A DNA stretch of 64,000 nt from Maribacter aquivivus (GCF_900142175.1 NZ_FQZX01000001.1:372001-436000), one strand, 5' to 3'. Shown: positions 17,198-27,909, numbered from the stretch's first letter. The notes: a model not told the origin generated them from the letters alone. Numbers and translations: made by a program.

Positions 17198-18784
17198 CTA
17201 TCTAAATATAATATAAGTGCTTATTACAATTAACGTAATAATTAATCCCACCGGCTTCACATACTTCCAACTTGTAATATCAACCTCATTAGTATACTCT
17301 TGCACATAATCACTAGCTCTAGGTTTTAATTTACCTATTACCAACATTATAATTATTGTTAATACAAAAGTTATTGCTTGTACATGTAACATATGTGGCA
17401 ACCACTCCACTCCAAGACCTCGTTGCATGATTATATAAATAACATATACTACAACAGCAAATATAATTCCCGCCTTAGCTGCAATAGCCGGTACTCTCTT
17501 AGTTAAGAAACCAATTACAATTACGGATAAAATAGGAATACTATAAGCACCATTTACTTGTTGTAAATAACCAAAAAGTCCATCAGAAGCATAATACAGA
17601 AAAGGAGCTAATGCCATTGAAAACAATGCTAGTAAAACACCAAAGCGTTTTCCTACTGAAACCACCTTACTTTCAGAAGCTTCTTTATCTACATACTCCT
17701 TATAAATATCTAAACCAAATAAGGTAACACAACTATTTAAAGCACTATTAAAAGAACTTAGTATAGCCCCAAATAGTACCGCAGCAAAAAAACCAACCAA
17801 AGTAACAGGCAAAACTGCCGCCACCAATTTAGGATAAGCTTGATCGGCTCTATCCAATTGACCATCGAACATATGAAACGCAATAATACCAGGTAAAACT
17901 ACAATTAGCGGACCTAATATTTTAAAGCAAGCGGCAAGCATAACTCCTTTTTGACCTTCCTTTAAATTTTTTGCCGCAAGAGCCCTTTGTATTATTTGCT
18001 GATTGGTACCCCAATAAAATAATTGTACCAAAACCATACCTGTAAATATGGTAGCAAACGGTATACTTGAAGATTCTGAACCTATAGCATTAAACTTTTC
18101 AGGATGTTGAGTTGTAAGCTTTGAAAGTCCTCCTAAAAGACTATTATCATCACTAATTGCATAAAGTCCAAATATTGGTATTAATAAACCACCTATAAGC
18201 AAACCAATTGCATTTATGGTATCTGATACAGCAACAGCTTTTAAACCACCAAATATGGCATAAATACTACCAATGATTCCTATACTCCAAACACAAACCC
18301 ATATTGATGCCCACTCAGATATCCCCAATTTGGCAGGTAAATCAAACATTCCACTAATAGCTAAAGAGCCAGAGTACAAAACAATAGGTAATAATACAAT
18401 GGCATATCCGCTTAAAAATAAGCCAGATGTCATTGCTTTCGTTGTCTTATCAAACCTTCTTTCTAAATACGTTGGTATTGTACTAATACCACCTTTCAAA
18501 TATCTAGGCAACAAATAAATGGCACATATTACCATGGCTATAGCTGCCAAGGTTTCCCAAGCCATTACTAATATTCCATCACTATATGCATTCCCATTAA
18601 GCCCAACAATTTGCTCTGTAGACAAATTGGTAAGTAGTAACGACCCTGCAATTACCCCAGCCGTTAAACTTCGTCCTCCTAAAAAGTAACCGTCAGAAGT
18701 TTGTTCGTTTGTACTTTTGGTTGCGAAATATGCAATTACCGCCACTAAAATGGTAAAGCCTAAAAAAGATAAAATTCCTATCAT
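17198..18784 (-). CDS. SSS-family sodium:solute (sugar-type) symporter
   Basis: A 528-residue polytopic inner-membrane protein with about 13-14 hydrophobic segments, of the solute:sodium symporter family. The segment GGRSLTAGVIAGSLLLTNLSTEQ in the first helices and YWGTNQQIIQRALAAKNL in the middle resemble the SGLT/YidK sugar-type branch. The stop is followed by a hairpin at 17060-17109. It stands alone on the minus strand between susCD and the VCBS operon. Proximity to maltose genes suggests sugar uptake, but the true substrate could be an inositol, a sugar acid or another solute. Confidence 0.88.
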   Translation of the reverse strand: MIGILSFLGFTILVAVIAYFATKSTNEQTSDGYFLGGRSLTAGVIAGSLLLTNLSTEQIVGLNGNAYSDGILVMAWETLAAIAMVICAIYLLPRYLKGGISTIPTYLERRFDKTTKAMTSGLFLSGYAIVLLPIVLYSGSLAISGMFDLPAKLGISEWASIWVCVWSIGIIGSIYAIFGGLKAVAVSDTINAIGLLIGGLLIPIFGLYAISDDNSLLGGLSKLTTQHPEKFNAIGSESSSIPFATIFTGMVLVQLFYWGTNQQIIQRALAAKNLKEGQKGVMLAACFKILGPLIVVLPGIIAFHMFDGQLDRADQAYPKLVAAVLPVTLVGFFAAVLFGAILSSFNSALNSCVTLFGLDIYKEYVDKEASESKVVSVGKRFGVLLALFSMALAPFLYYASDGLFGYLQQVNGAYSIPILSVIVIGFLTKRVPAIAAKAGIIFAVVVYVIYIIMQRGLGVEWLPHMLHVQAITFVLTIIIMLVIGKLKPRASDYVQEYTNEVDITSWKYVKPVGLIITLIVISTYIIFR

Positions 18785-18971
18785 TGGTTGAGTTGTTTGT
18801 TATTTAGTCAAGGTTAAATATATTGGATTATTTCCATTACTTCTAAAAAGTAGCCACTAAATCTCATTATTCATATTATTAGACCGCACCTATAACGATT
18901 TTATTAAATTTTAACGTTGACTTTTACCAAATAAGCCTAACAAATAGTAGGTATTTGGCTATATTGCAAAT

Positions 18972-18979
18972 TAATTTTG
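18972..18979 (+). promoter_or_regulatory. -7 promoter box for the VCBS operon
   Basis: TAATTTTG matches TAnnTTTG exactly, 82 bases before the ATG at 19061. A TTTG occurs at 18954-18957, but the 14-base spacing is shorter than usual, so only the -7 box is claimed. Confidence 0.4.
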
Positions 18980-19060
18980 AACTAACTATTAGACAGGTTA
19001 CTAACTCAACTTTAATAGCTAACAAATTAACTTAAAGTGCTACCTCAAACAAATTCAACA

Positions 19061-22000
19061 ATGAACTCTAATTTGCTTAAATTAAGCTGTCTTGGTTTAT
19101 TTTTATCCCTAATATATTCTTGCGGTTCTAAGGAAGATGCAAATACGTTAAAAGAAAAAACAGAACCTACTTTATTTACACTATTACAACCAGAAGAAAC
19201 AGGTATTTCATTTATAAATAAAGTTGCCAACTCTAAAGAATTCAACATATTTAAATACCGTAATTTTTATAACGGTGGTGGCGTTGCCATTGGTGATATT
19301 AATAATGACGGATTATCTGATGTGTTTCTGACCGGAAACATGGAGCCAAACAAGCTTTTTCTTAACAAAGGCAATATGAAATTTGAAGATATTTCTAAAA
19401 CTGCTGGAATATCAGGAAATAAGCCTTGGTCTACAGGTGTTGTGATGGCAGATATCAATAATGATGGATTTTTAGATATTTATGTTAGTAATGCAGGTAA
19501 TATGGAAGGCAATAACCATGATAATGACCTATATATAAATAATGGTGACGGTGCTTTTACCGAAAAAGCTCATGAGTACAATCTTGCAGAGACAGGATTC
19601 TCTACCCACGCCTCTTTCTTCGATTATGACAAAGATGGCGATTTAGATGCCTACATTCTCAACAATAGTAACATTCCTGTAAGTAGCCTTGGTTATGCAG
19701 AACAGCGCGAAGTAAGAGCTCAAGATTGGGAAGGTGTACCAAAAATTTTTAGAGGTGTAGGCGATATGCTTTTAAGAAATGACAACGGTAAATTCGTTGA
19801 TGTTAGTGAAAAAGCTGGTATTTACGGTAGCCTTATAGGTTTTGGACTTGGAGTAATGGTTGTAGATATCAACAATGATCTGTATCCAGATATATACGTA
19901 TCTAACGATTTTTACGAAAGAGATTATTTATACATCAACAACCAAGATGGCACTTTTAGAGAAGAGGTTCAAAAATGGACCAACCATTTAAGTTTATCGG
20001 CAATGGGAGTTGATATGGCCGACATTAATAATGACGGACTTACAGATATCTTCATCACCGACATGCTACCTGAACCAGATCAGCGTGTAAAATCTGTCAT
20101 GGAGTTTGAAGGGTATAACATTTTCAAACTCAAGCAGAGTAAAGATTTTCATCAACAGTATATTCAAAACACTTTACAACTAAACAACGGCAATGGTTCT
20201 TTTTCTGAAATTGCCTACTACAGCGGTGTTGAAGCTACTGATTGGAGCTGGTCTGGACTTTTATTTGACATGGATAATGATGGTCTAAAAGATATTTATA
20301 TTACCAATGGTATCAATCATGATCTTACCGATCTGGATTTTATAGATTTCTTCGCCAATGACATTATTCAAAAAATGGCTTTGACTGGCAGAAAAGAATC
20401 TATTGATTCTATTATCAACAAAATGCCAGTTACTCCATTACCAAATTATGCATATCATAACAATGGAAATATCACTTTTAGTAATTACAATAAACAGTGG
20501 GGTTTTGAAATACCTAGTCGCTCAAATGGTTCTGCATATGGCGACCTAGATAATGATGGTGATTTAGATCTTGTGGTCAACAATGTCAACATGGAAACTT
20601 TTGTGTACCGCAACAACTCTGAATCGCAATCTAAAAATAACTACATTAAGTTGAAATTTAAAGGCGCCGATGGTAACAAATTTGGGATTGGTACTGTTGC
20701 TCGCCTATACTACCCAGATAACATTATCGATCAGACAGTAATGCCCTCTAGAGGTTTTCAATCATCAGTAGAATACCCAATGACTATTGGTTTGGGAGCA
20801 ACAGAAATGTTAGACTCTATTCGTATTATTTGGCCTAATGACGCAACCACTAAATTGAAAAATGTAAAAGCGAACCAAACCATTACATTTAAGCAAGACG
20901 AGGCCAAAGAGATATTTAAAATTAAAAAAACAGAAACTCCAACTCTTTTTAAAGCTATTGAGAATAACACCTTTTTAACCCATAAAGAAAATAGCTATAT
21001 GGATTTTGACAATGAGGGATTGATTTCTAAATCATTAGCAGAAGAAGGACCTGGTTTAGCCGTTGGTGATGTAAATGGTGATGGAAATGATGATATTTTT
21101 ATTGGTGGAGCAAAAAACCAAGCTGGTGCGTTATATCTACATAATGGTAATGGATCACTTTCTAATCCTATTATAAAGTATTTTGAAGCAGAAGCCCTAC
21201 TAGAAGATACCACTGCATCCTTTTTTGATTCAGATAATGATGGTGATTTAGATCTTATGGTCGGCACCGGAGGTAATGAATTAGGTTTGCAGGGCAATTA
21301 CGGAATTCGACTTTACCTAAATGACGGCAAAGGCAATTTCTCGCTAAGCACAAAAAAATTACCGAGCATCAATAAAAATGTTGCCGTTATTGCTACTTCA
21401 GATTTTGATGGCGATGGTGATATCGATGTTTTTATAGGATCAAGAAGTGTAGTGGGCACGTATGGAGTAAACCCTGACCACTTATTTCTTTTAAACAATG
21501 GTGATGGCACCTTCACGGATATTACCGAACGCTCTGCATATGACCTTAAGGATGCAGGAATGATTACCGATGCCAAATGGCTAGACATGGATGGTGACGG
21601 TAAAGATGACCTAGTAACCGTTTCTGATTGGGGAAGTCCAAAAATCTATAAAAATTCCGGTAGAAGACTTAGCGATTCTAAAAGTTCCCTAGATAGCCTA
21701 AGTGGTTGGTGGGGCGCAGTGGAAGGATATGACCTTGATAACGACGGTGATAAAGATTTAATTTTAGGTAACACCGGTAGCAATATTCATTACAAACCCG
21801 CACCCGAGCAACCCATGAAAATGTGGGTGAACGATTTTGACAATGATGGAACCATTGAACAGATTACCACGCAAAATTATGATGGCGGCGATTATCCCCT
21901 TCATCAAAAAAAGGAACTGACCACACAAATATTAGCACTAAAGAAAAAGAACATTAAAGCTTCTGAATATGCTACAAAAACCATTCAAGAGCTATTCCCT

Positions 22001-22417
22001 AAAAATATTATTGACAATACCATCTTAAAAGAAGCAAGTATTGCCGAAACCGTAATTGCGATCAACGACGGCAATGGTAATTTCACCATTAAAATTTTGC
22101 CTCCGCAAGTTCAATTTTCATGTATTTGTGGTATTCAATGTCTTGATGTTAATAAAGATGGAAACTTAGACTTGGTTATGGCGGGCAATAATTTCGAGTT
22201 TAAACCTCAATATTCTAGACTAGATGCCAATTATGGAAATGTACTTCTTGGCGATGGCAAATTGAATTTTGAATGGCAAAACTATTCTGATAGCGGTTTC
22301 TTTATCCGCAATGAGGTAAAACAATTAAAAATAGTAAAAGACAAGAAAGGCAATCAATTCATTATTGTAGCAATCAATAACGACACTCCAAAAATGTATC
22401 GACTAGATGAAAAATAA
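19061..22417 (+). CDS. VCBS/FG-GAP and ASPIC/UnbV repeat lipoprotein 1
   Basis: A 1118-residue secreted lipoprotein; the signal ends at YSC (Cys21). It contains many FG-GAP/VCBS-type calcium-binding motifs of the form DxNxDGxxD (for example DINNDGLSD, DINNDGFLD, DVNGDGNDD), which build beta-propeller blades in integrin-like proteins. Near residues 535-610 lies an ASPIC/UnbV domain (GIGTVARLYYP...RGFQSSVEYP...IRIIWPN). A second set of repeats follows. The frame opens upstream at a GTG (19037), but the ATG at 19061 places the lipobox correctly. It overlaps the paralogous next gene by 11 bases. The function is unknown; surface binding is likely. Confidence 0.88.
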   Translation: MNSNLLKLSCLGLFLSLIYSCGSKEDANTLKEKTEPTLFTLLQPEETGISFINKVANSKEFNIFKYRNFYNGGGVAIGDINNDGLSDVFLTGNMEPNKLFLNKGNMKFEDISKTAGISGNKPWSTGVVMADINNDGFLDIYVSNAGNMEGNNHDNDLYINNGDGAFTEKAHEYNLAETGFSTHASFFDYDKDGDLDAYILNNSNIPVSSLGYAEQREVRAQDWEGVPKIFRGVGDMLLRNDNGKFVDVSEKAGIYGSLIGFGLGVMVVDINNDLYPDIYVSNDFYERDYLYINNQDGTFREEVQKWTNHLSLSAMGVDMADINNDGLTDIFITDMLPEPDQRVKSVMEFEGYNIFKLKQSKDFHQQYIQNTLQLNNGNGSFSEIAYYSGVEATDWSWSGLLFDMDNDGLKDIYITNGINHDLTDLDFIDFFANDIIQKMALTGRKESIDSIINKMPVTPLPNYAYHNNGNITFSNYNKQWGFEIPSRSNGSAYGDLDNDGDLDLVVNNVNMETFVYRNNSESQSKNNYIKLKFKGADGNKFGIGTVARLYYPDNIIDQTVMPSRGFQSSVEYPMTIGLGATEMLDSIRIIWPNDATTKLKNVKANQTITFKQDEAKEIFKIKKTETPTLFKAIENNTFLTHKENSYMDFDNEGLISKSLAEEGPGLAVGDVNGDGNDDIFIGGAKNQAGALYLHNGNGSLSNPIIKYFEAEALLEDTTASFFDSDNDGDLDLMVGTGGNELGLQGNYGIRLYLNDGKGNFSLSTKKLPSINKNVAVIATSDFDGDGDIDVFIGSRSVVGTYGVNPDHLFLLNNGDGTFTDITERSAYDLKDAGMITDAKWLDMDGDGKDDLVTVSDWGSPKIYKNSGRRLSDSKSSLDSLSGWWGAVEGYDLDNDGDKDLILGNTGSNIHYKPAPEQPMKMWVNDFDNDGTIEQITTQNYDGGDYPLHQKKELTTQILALKKKNIKASEYATKTIQELFPKNIIDNTILKEASIAETVIAINDGNGNFTIKILPPQVQFSCICGIQCLDVNKDGNLDLVMAGNNFEFKPQYSRLDANYGNVLLGDGKLNFEWQNYSDSGFFIRNEVKQLKIVKDKKGNQFIIVAINNDTPKMYRLDEK

Positions 22418-25400
22418 CATACTATATCTATGTTTATTGGTATTAGTCATTGGTTGTACTGAAAATTCTGGTGAGTTATTTGTAAAACATTCTACAGAAA
22501 AAACAGGTATAACTTTTGAAAATACACTTACAGAATCTAAAGACCTTAGTATTTTAGATTACCTCTATTTTTATAATGGTGGTGGTGTTGCCATTGGCGA
22601 CATCAACAATGACAGTCTACCTGATATTTATTTCTCGGGTAATCAAGTAAAGAACAAATTATACCTAAACAAAGGTAATTTACAATTTGAAGATATTACC
22701 GAAACAGCAGGTGTCGCAGGAAATAGTTCTTGGAATACGGGTACTATAATGGGCGATGTAAATGGTGACGGACTTCTAGATATTTACGTGTGTGCCGTTG
22801 TTGGCTTAAATGGATTTAATGGGTACAATGAGCTTTTTATAAACCAAGGCGATGCAACTTTTAAAGAGAGTGCCTCAGATTATGGTTTAGATTTTGAATC
22901 TTACAGCTCGTCAGCCACATTTTTAGACTATGATTTGGATGGAGATCTAGACATGTACCTTCTTAATCATGCCATACACACGCAAGATTCTTATGGAAAC
23001 TCACAAATTCGCCATAAGCGTATTTATGAAACTGGCGACAAACTGCTACGTAATGACAATGGTAAATTTGTAGATGTAAGCGAAGAAGCCGGTATTTATG
23101 GCGGAGTAAATGGATACGGACTAGGAATAGCCGTTTCCGATTTTAATCAGGATGGCTACCCGGACATTTATATTGGCAATGATTTTCATGAAGATGATTA
23201 TTACTACCTAAATAATGGTGATGGTACTTTTAAAGAAAGCCTTAAAGAAGCCTTTGGGCATACCACTAGATTCTCAATGGGTAGTGATGTTGCAGATATT
23301 AACCATGATGGTCTACCAGATTTAATTTCTTTGGATATGTTGAGCAGAGATGAAATTGTCTTAAAATCATCTGAAGGTGATGATGACATACAAATTCAAA
23401 AAATGAAGACCGAGACGTTCGGCTACCACAATCAGTACACTAGAAATATGCTATTTGTGAACCAACCAAACGGTAAGTTCATAGAAACTGCCCTACAAAG
23501 CGGTGTAGCGGCTACAGATTGGAGTTGGAGCGCCCTTTTTAGTGACTTTGATCAAGATGGAGAGCAAGACCTATACATTAGCAACGGTATACCTAAACGT
23601 CCTAATGATCTTGATTACATCAATTACATATCCAACGAAAATATTCGGTCAAAAATCAACAATACCAACTTAGTAGATAAAAAAGCACTAAAAATGATGC
23701 CTTCTGGTTTTATTGGTAATATGATTTTTAAAGGGGCTAAAGATCTTCAATTTAAAGATGAATCTAAATCTTGGATAGACCAAGACACAATTATTTCTGG
23801 GGCTACTGCATATAGCGATTTAGATAATGATGGTGATTTAGATTTAGTAACCAATAATCTATTTAGTCCTGCAATTATTCAAGAGAACACAACCAATAGC
23901 CAACGCAGTTGGTTAAAAGTTAAACTTAACTTTTCCGATAAAAACAAATTCGGAATTGGCACCAAGGTATTTTCTTATGCCAACGGAATTCAACAGTTTA
24001 AAGAAATGTATACCGTTCGTGGCTTTCAAGCATCTTCTGAACCCATTATACACTTTGGCTACGGCGATCTTAAAAATATTGATTCGTTGAAAATTATATG
24101 GCCAGACAAAAGCTTTCAATTGGTGAAAAATATCGCTGTTAATCAAACACTATATATCAGTCCTAAAAACACTCAACCTTTCCAGAATAATTCTCTACAC
24201 CCTAAACAACACATATTATTTGAAAAAACATCAAATAATCTAGGCATAAACTATACACACGTTGAAGATGCCTATAGTGATTACTTACGTCAAAAACTGA
24301 TACCTTATCAAATGTCAGACAGAGGTCCGGCTGTTAGTGTTGGTGATTTAAATGCTGATGGAAAAGACGATGTTTTCTTTGGCGGAGCTAAATTTATTCC
24401 GTCACAAATTTATATTCAAGGGGATTCCACTTTTCAGTTAAAAATTTACCCGGAGATTAAAAGAGATAGCATCAAAGAAGACATCGCTTCTATAATAGGG
24501 GATTTCAATGGTGATGGTAAAAATGATGTTATAGTAGGTACCGGCGGAGCAGACTTCTTTAATGAAATGAAGCCATTAACTGACTCGTACTTCGTGGCAA
24601 GCGATAGTACTTTTACTCAAAAAGAATTTCCAGAGATGTTCGAAAATGCATCTGTTCTATTAAAACTGGATTACGACCATGATGATGATTTAGATATTAT
24701 CATTTGTAATCAATCTATCAGTGCCGATTATGGAAATAGACCCAACAGTTATATTCTAGAAAATGAAAAGGGCAACTTCAAAGTAACCAATAATCCTTTT
24801 GAAAAATTAGGAATGATAACCGATGCCATTGTTACTGATTTCAATAATGATGGCTGGGAAGATATATTATTTGTTGGGGAATGGATGTCACCTAAATTTT
24901 TTCAAAACAACCAAGGTAAATTTCAAGAAATACAGCCATTAGAAAACAAAGAAATAAACGGTTTATGGCAAGCTGTTACTAGTTTTGACATTGATGGCGA
25001 TGGAGACCAAGACTACCTTTTAGGTAACTGGGGATTGAACACCAAATTTACTGCATCACAAAAGCATCCGATGAAAATGTACTACGGTGATCTTGACAAA
25101 AACGGAGCAACGGAAACTATTGTAAGTACTTATAAAGATGGTAAAGACTACCCCATAGACGGGTTGAAAGAATTGTCGAGTCAATTGGTTTCGCTTCGTA
25201 AAAAATTCAATACCTACACTTCTTTTGCAGGAAAATCGATGGAAGAAATTCTTGGCGAGGATATGCTACCTAATGCAGAAATTCAAAAAGTACATACCCT
25301 AAGCTCTGGCTACCTACAAAATAACGATGGCAAGTTCAATTTTGTGCCATTTAGTTATCAATTACAGCTGGCACCCATTATGGCATTTTTAGCATATGAC

Positions 25401-25658
25401 TTTAATGGTGATAACAAAACTGAAGTACTAGCCGCCGGAAATTATTTTGGTGTAAAACCATATCATGGTCGTTTTGATTCTTTTCCAGGAGCATTGATTA
25501 GTACTGCCAACAATGTTACCTTAGCCAATAAAATAGGACTCGATTTAGCGGGAAAATCGATTCGAAACATGAACATTATAAACTCAAACAACAACACTTA
25601 CATTTTGCTGACTTTTAATAACGAGGCAGCAGAAGTGTATAGCATTCTCAAACCATAG
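22407..25658 (+). CDS. VCBS/FG-GAP and ASPIC/UnbV repeat lipoprotein 2
   Basis: A 1083-residue paralogue of the preceding protein with the same order of parts: lipoprotein signal (Cys17 in VIGCTENSG), FG-GAP/VCBS repeats (DINNDSLPD, DVNGDGLLD, DFNQDGYPD), an ASPIC/UnbV domain around residues 505-580 (RGFQASSEPIIHFGYG), then further repeats (DLNADGKDD, DFNGDGKND). The ATG lies inside the end of the previous gene, an 11-base overlap that indicates translational coupling. The haloperoxidase-like gene starts four bases later. The tandem pair looks like an old duplication whose copies may work as a heteromer. Confidence 0.88.
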   Translation: MKNNILYLCLLVLVIGCTENSGELFVKHSTEKTGITFENTLTESKDLSILDYLYFYNGGGVAIGDINNDSLPDIYFSGNQVKNKLYLNKGNLQFEDITETAGVAGNSSWNTGTIMGDVNGDGLLDIYVCAVVGLNGFNGYNELFINQGDATFKESASDYGLDFESYSSSATFLDYDLDGDLDMYLLNHAIHTQDSYGNSQIRHKRIYETGDKLLRNDNGKFVDVSEEAGIYGGVNGYGLGIAVSDFNQDGYPDIYIGNDFHEDDYYYLNNGDGTFKESLKEAFGHTTRFSMGSDVADINHDGLPDLISLDMLSRDEIVLKSSEGDDDIQIQKMKTETFGYHNQYTRNMLFVNQPNGKFIETALQSGVAATDWSWSALFSDFDQDGEQDLYISNGIPKRPNDLDYINYISNENIRSKINNTNLVDKKALKMMPSGFIGNMIFKGAKDLQFKDESKSWIDQDTIISGATAYSDLDNDGDLDLVTNNLFSPAIIQENTTNSQRSWLKVKLNFSDKNKFGIGTKVFSYANGIQQFKEMYTVRGFQASSEPIIHFGYGDLKNIDSLKIIWPDKSFQLVKNIAVNQTLYISPKNTQPFQNNSLHPKQHILFEKTSNNLGINYTHVEDAYSDYLRQKLIPYQMSDRGPAVSVGDLNADGKDDVFFGGAKFIPSQIYIQGDSTFQLKIYPEIKRDSIKEDIASIIGDFNGDGKNDVIVGTGGADFFNEMKPLTDSYFVASDSTFTQKEFPEMFENASVLLKLDYDHDDDLDIIICNQSISADYGNRPNSYILENEKGNFKVTNNPFEKLGMITDAIVTDFNNDGWEDILFVGEWMSPKFFQNNQGKFQEIQPLENKEINGLWQAVTSFDIDGDGDQDYLLGNWGLNTKFTASQKHPMKMYYGDLDKNGATETIVSTYKDGKDYPIDGLKELSSQLVSLRKKFNTYTSFAGKSMEEILGEDMLPNAEIQKVHTLSSGYLQNNDGKFNFVPFSYQLQLAPIMAFLAYDFNGDNKTEVLAAGNYFGVKPYHGRFDSFPGALISTANNVTLANKIGLDLAGKSIRNMNIINSNNNTYILLTFNNEAAEVYSILKP

Positions 25659-25662
25659 TACA

Positions 25663-26994
25663 ATGAAAAGGTATTTAATAATCTTAATCGCAGGGGTTTT
25701 ACTAGCGAACTGCACCGAAAAAAAGCAAGAACCCATAGTAATATCTCCTGATCAATTGCATAACTCTATTGACAAGATAATAAATATCATGATCCATGAT
25801 ATTTTCTCGCCACCGGTAGCAAGTAGAATATTTGCTTACCCCAATATTGCTGCATATGAAATTGTGGCTCAGGTAAACCCTGATTACCAATCATTGTCCG
25901 GTCAACTAAAAGATTTAAAACCAATACCCGCCATAGATACCGTATCGGGTATTAACCCTCAATTATCCGCCTTAATTGCGCACATGAATATTAGCAGACA
26001 ATTGATATTCTCTGAAGATAAATTTGATGTTTTACAGGATAGTCTTTTCACGCAATGGAAGTCAATGAACGAACCTGAATTTGAAGCTTCTAAAGCATAC
26101 GGATTAAAAGTTGCGGACCATATTAAAGAATGGATGAGCAAAGACAATTATAGTCAAACCCGCACCATGCCTAAATTTACGGTAAATACAGACGACCCTA
26201 CCAGATGGCAACCAACACCACCAGCTTACATGGATGGCATAGAGCCACACTGGAACAAAATTCGTCCTTTTATTATAGATTCAGCCTCTCAGTTTAAGCC
26301 AGTTCCTCCACCACCTTTTTCACTAGAAAAGGACTCAGACTTTTACAAAGAACTGATTGAAGTTTATAATATTAGTAATGAAATAACCAAAAATGGTGAT
26401 GAATCTGAAGAAGTAGCAATAGCTAAATTCTGGGATTGCAATCCGTACGTATCCGTTACAAGAGGACATTTAATGTTCGCTACCAAGAAAATTACTCCTG
26501 GTGCACATTGGATAGGTATTACGAAAATTGCCAGTAAAAAAACTAATAGTAACTTCGACGACACCGTTTTTGCCTATACGAAAACATCAATGGCAATTGC
26601 TGACGGATTTATTAGCTGCTGGGATGAAAAATATCGCAGTAATCTAATTAGACCAGAAACACTGATTAACCAGCATATCGACGAAAACTGGAAGCCTATT
26701 CTACAAACGCCTCCTTTCCCAGAATACACAAGTGGACATAGTGTTGTTTCAGGTGCTGCAGGAATTGCTCTTACTAGCATTTTTGGTGAAGATTTTAGCT
26801 TTGAAGATGATACCGAAACGCCGTATGGTCTACCTATTAGAAAATTCAATTCTTTCAACGAAGCCGCAGATGAGGCTGCTATGAGTAGAATGTATGGTGG
26901 AATTCATTATAGAGCAGCTGTAGAAGTTGGTGTGGGTCAAGGTAGAAAAATTGGCGCACTACTGAATTCTAAAATTAAAATGAAGAAAAATTAA
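25663..26994 (+). CDS. Vanadium haloperoxidase / PAP2-like lipoprotein
   Basis: A 443-residue lipoprotein (Cys17 in LLANCTEK) of the vanadium-dependent haloperoxidase/acid phosphatase superfamily. The full vanadate/phosphate-binding set is visible: K(x6)RP as KYRSNLIRP (Lys323, Arg330), PEYTSGH (Ser357-Gly358-His359), and SR(x5)H as SRMYGGIH (Arg409, His415). Family members oxidise halides with hydrogen peroxide or hydrolyse phosphomonoesters; sequence alone cannot separate these roles. It is tightly coupled to two VCBS/ASPIC lipoproteins, with a four-base gap, so it probably acts in the periplasm or on the surface with them. Confidence 0.85.
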   Translation: MKRYLIILIAGVLLANCTEKKQEPIVISPDQLHNSIDKIINIMIHDIFSPPVASRIFAYPNIAAYEIVAQVNPDYQSLSGQLKDLKPIPAIDTVSGINPQLSALIAHMNISRQLIFSEDKFDVLQDSLFTQWKSMNEPEFEASKAYGLKVADHIKEWMSKDNYSQTRTMPKFTVNTDDPTRWQPTPPAYMDGIEPHWNKIRPFIIDSASQFKPVPPPPFSLEKDSDFYKELIEVYNISNEITKNGDESEEVAIAKFWDCNPYVSVTRGHLMFATKKITPGAHWIGITKIASKKTNSNFDDTVFAYTKTSMAIADGFISCWDEKYRSNLIRPETLINQHIDENWKPILQTPPFPEYTSGHSVVSGAAGIALTSIFGEDFSFEDDTETPYGLPIRKFNSFNEAADEAAMSRMYGGIHYRAAVEVGVGQGRKIGALLNSKIKMKKN

Positions 26995-27017
26995 TTTTAG
27001 CACATTTTTAAATCATC

Positions 27018-27908
27018 ATGAAAAAAGCGCTTTCAATTACAATTGCCATAATTTGCATTGGTTTACTTTGGTATTTATTCATTAAACCACAAGACTATCA
27101 AATAAGGGTAAAAGCAAAATCATTTCCAGGAACAATAAATCAATCTCTAAAGGCTTGGAATACCTCATTGAGTAACTCTACCGTTGCTCAACTTGAAGAC
27201 ATAAAACACTTAAAACAAACTATAGTATCTGGAGACTCTACACATACATATTTCTGGAATATTACTTCAATTAACGATTCTACATCTCAACTAAAAGTTG
27301 ATGTAATGGATATCGACAATAGTTTTAAAAATAAATTATCAATACCATTTGCCGATACTGATTTTGAAAAAGGTTCAAGAAAACTAGTCACTGATTTTAT
27401 GTCTTATTTAAATAAGCATAGAAAAGAATTTAAGGTGACCATTTTAAATGAAGAAGAATTACCATCAACACACTGTGCTTGCGTTCAACACAATACTATT
27501 CAGACAAAAAAAGCTACTGCAATGAAAGATAGTTATCCTTTTTTGAACTCAGTACTTGTAGGTAATGGTTTGCAATTAAATGGCGTTCCTTTTATTGAAA
27601 TTACAGATTGGAACATGCATAAAGATAGTGTTGCATTTAACTTTTGCTATCCTATAATTAAAACTGACCCTCTGCCTGATATAAAAGATATAATTTATAA
27701 AGAATTTAAAGGTTCAAAATCTCTAAAAGCCATATATAACGGCAATTATATAACCTCAGATAGAGCATGGTATGCACTTTTAGACCATGCTGAAAAAAAC
27801 AATATAAAAGTAAACGCAAAGCCAATTGAATTCTTTTACAACAATCCAAATATGGGTGGAGATGCTTTATATTGGAAAACCGAAGTATTCATGCCAATAG
27901 CAGAATAA
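27018..27908 (+). CDS. Membrane-anchored SRPBCC/GyrI-like domain protein
   Basis: A 296-residue protein with an N-terminal membrane anchor (residues 4-22). Residues about 28-145 resemble an SRPBCC-type lipid/ligand-binding fold, and about 155-295 a GyrI-like/AraC effector-binding domain (PFIEITDWNMHKDSVAFNFCYPI, and the ending MPIAE). Neither assignment rests on a catalytic motif. In Bacteroidetes such fusions are stand-alone predicted ligand binders rather than regulators, since no DNA-binding domain is present. It starts 23 bases after the haloperoxidase-like gene and is followed after one base by the next gene, so it is in the same operon. Confidence 0.6.
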   Translation: MKKALSITIAIICIGLLWYLFIKPQDYQIRVKAKSFPGTINQSLKAWNTSLSNSTVAQLEDIKHLKQTIVSGDSTHTYFWNITSINDSTSQLKVDVMDIDNSFKNKLSIPFADTDFEKGSRKLVTDFMSYLNKHRKEFKVTILNEEELPSTHCACVQHNTIQTKKATAMKDSYPFLNSVLVGNGLQLNGVPFIEITDWNMHKDSVAFNFCYPIIKTDPLPDIKDIIYKEFKGSKSLKAIYNGNYITSDRAWYALLDHAEKNNIKVNAKPIEFFYNNPNMGGDALYWKTEVFMPIAE

Positions 27909-27909
27909 T

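Noticed and set aside
19037..19060. GTG start extending the first VCBS lipoprotein by eight residues
   Set aside because: The lipoprotein signal begins properly at the ATG at 19061; the extension adds polar residues before it.
20995..21588. Long open frames antisense to the first VCBS lipoprotein
   Set aside because: They mirror the repetitive Asp/Asn/Gly codons of the sense gene, lack start context and known domains, and the sense frame is clearly coding.
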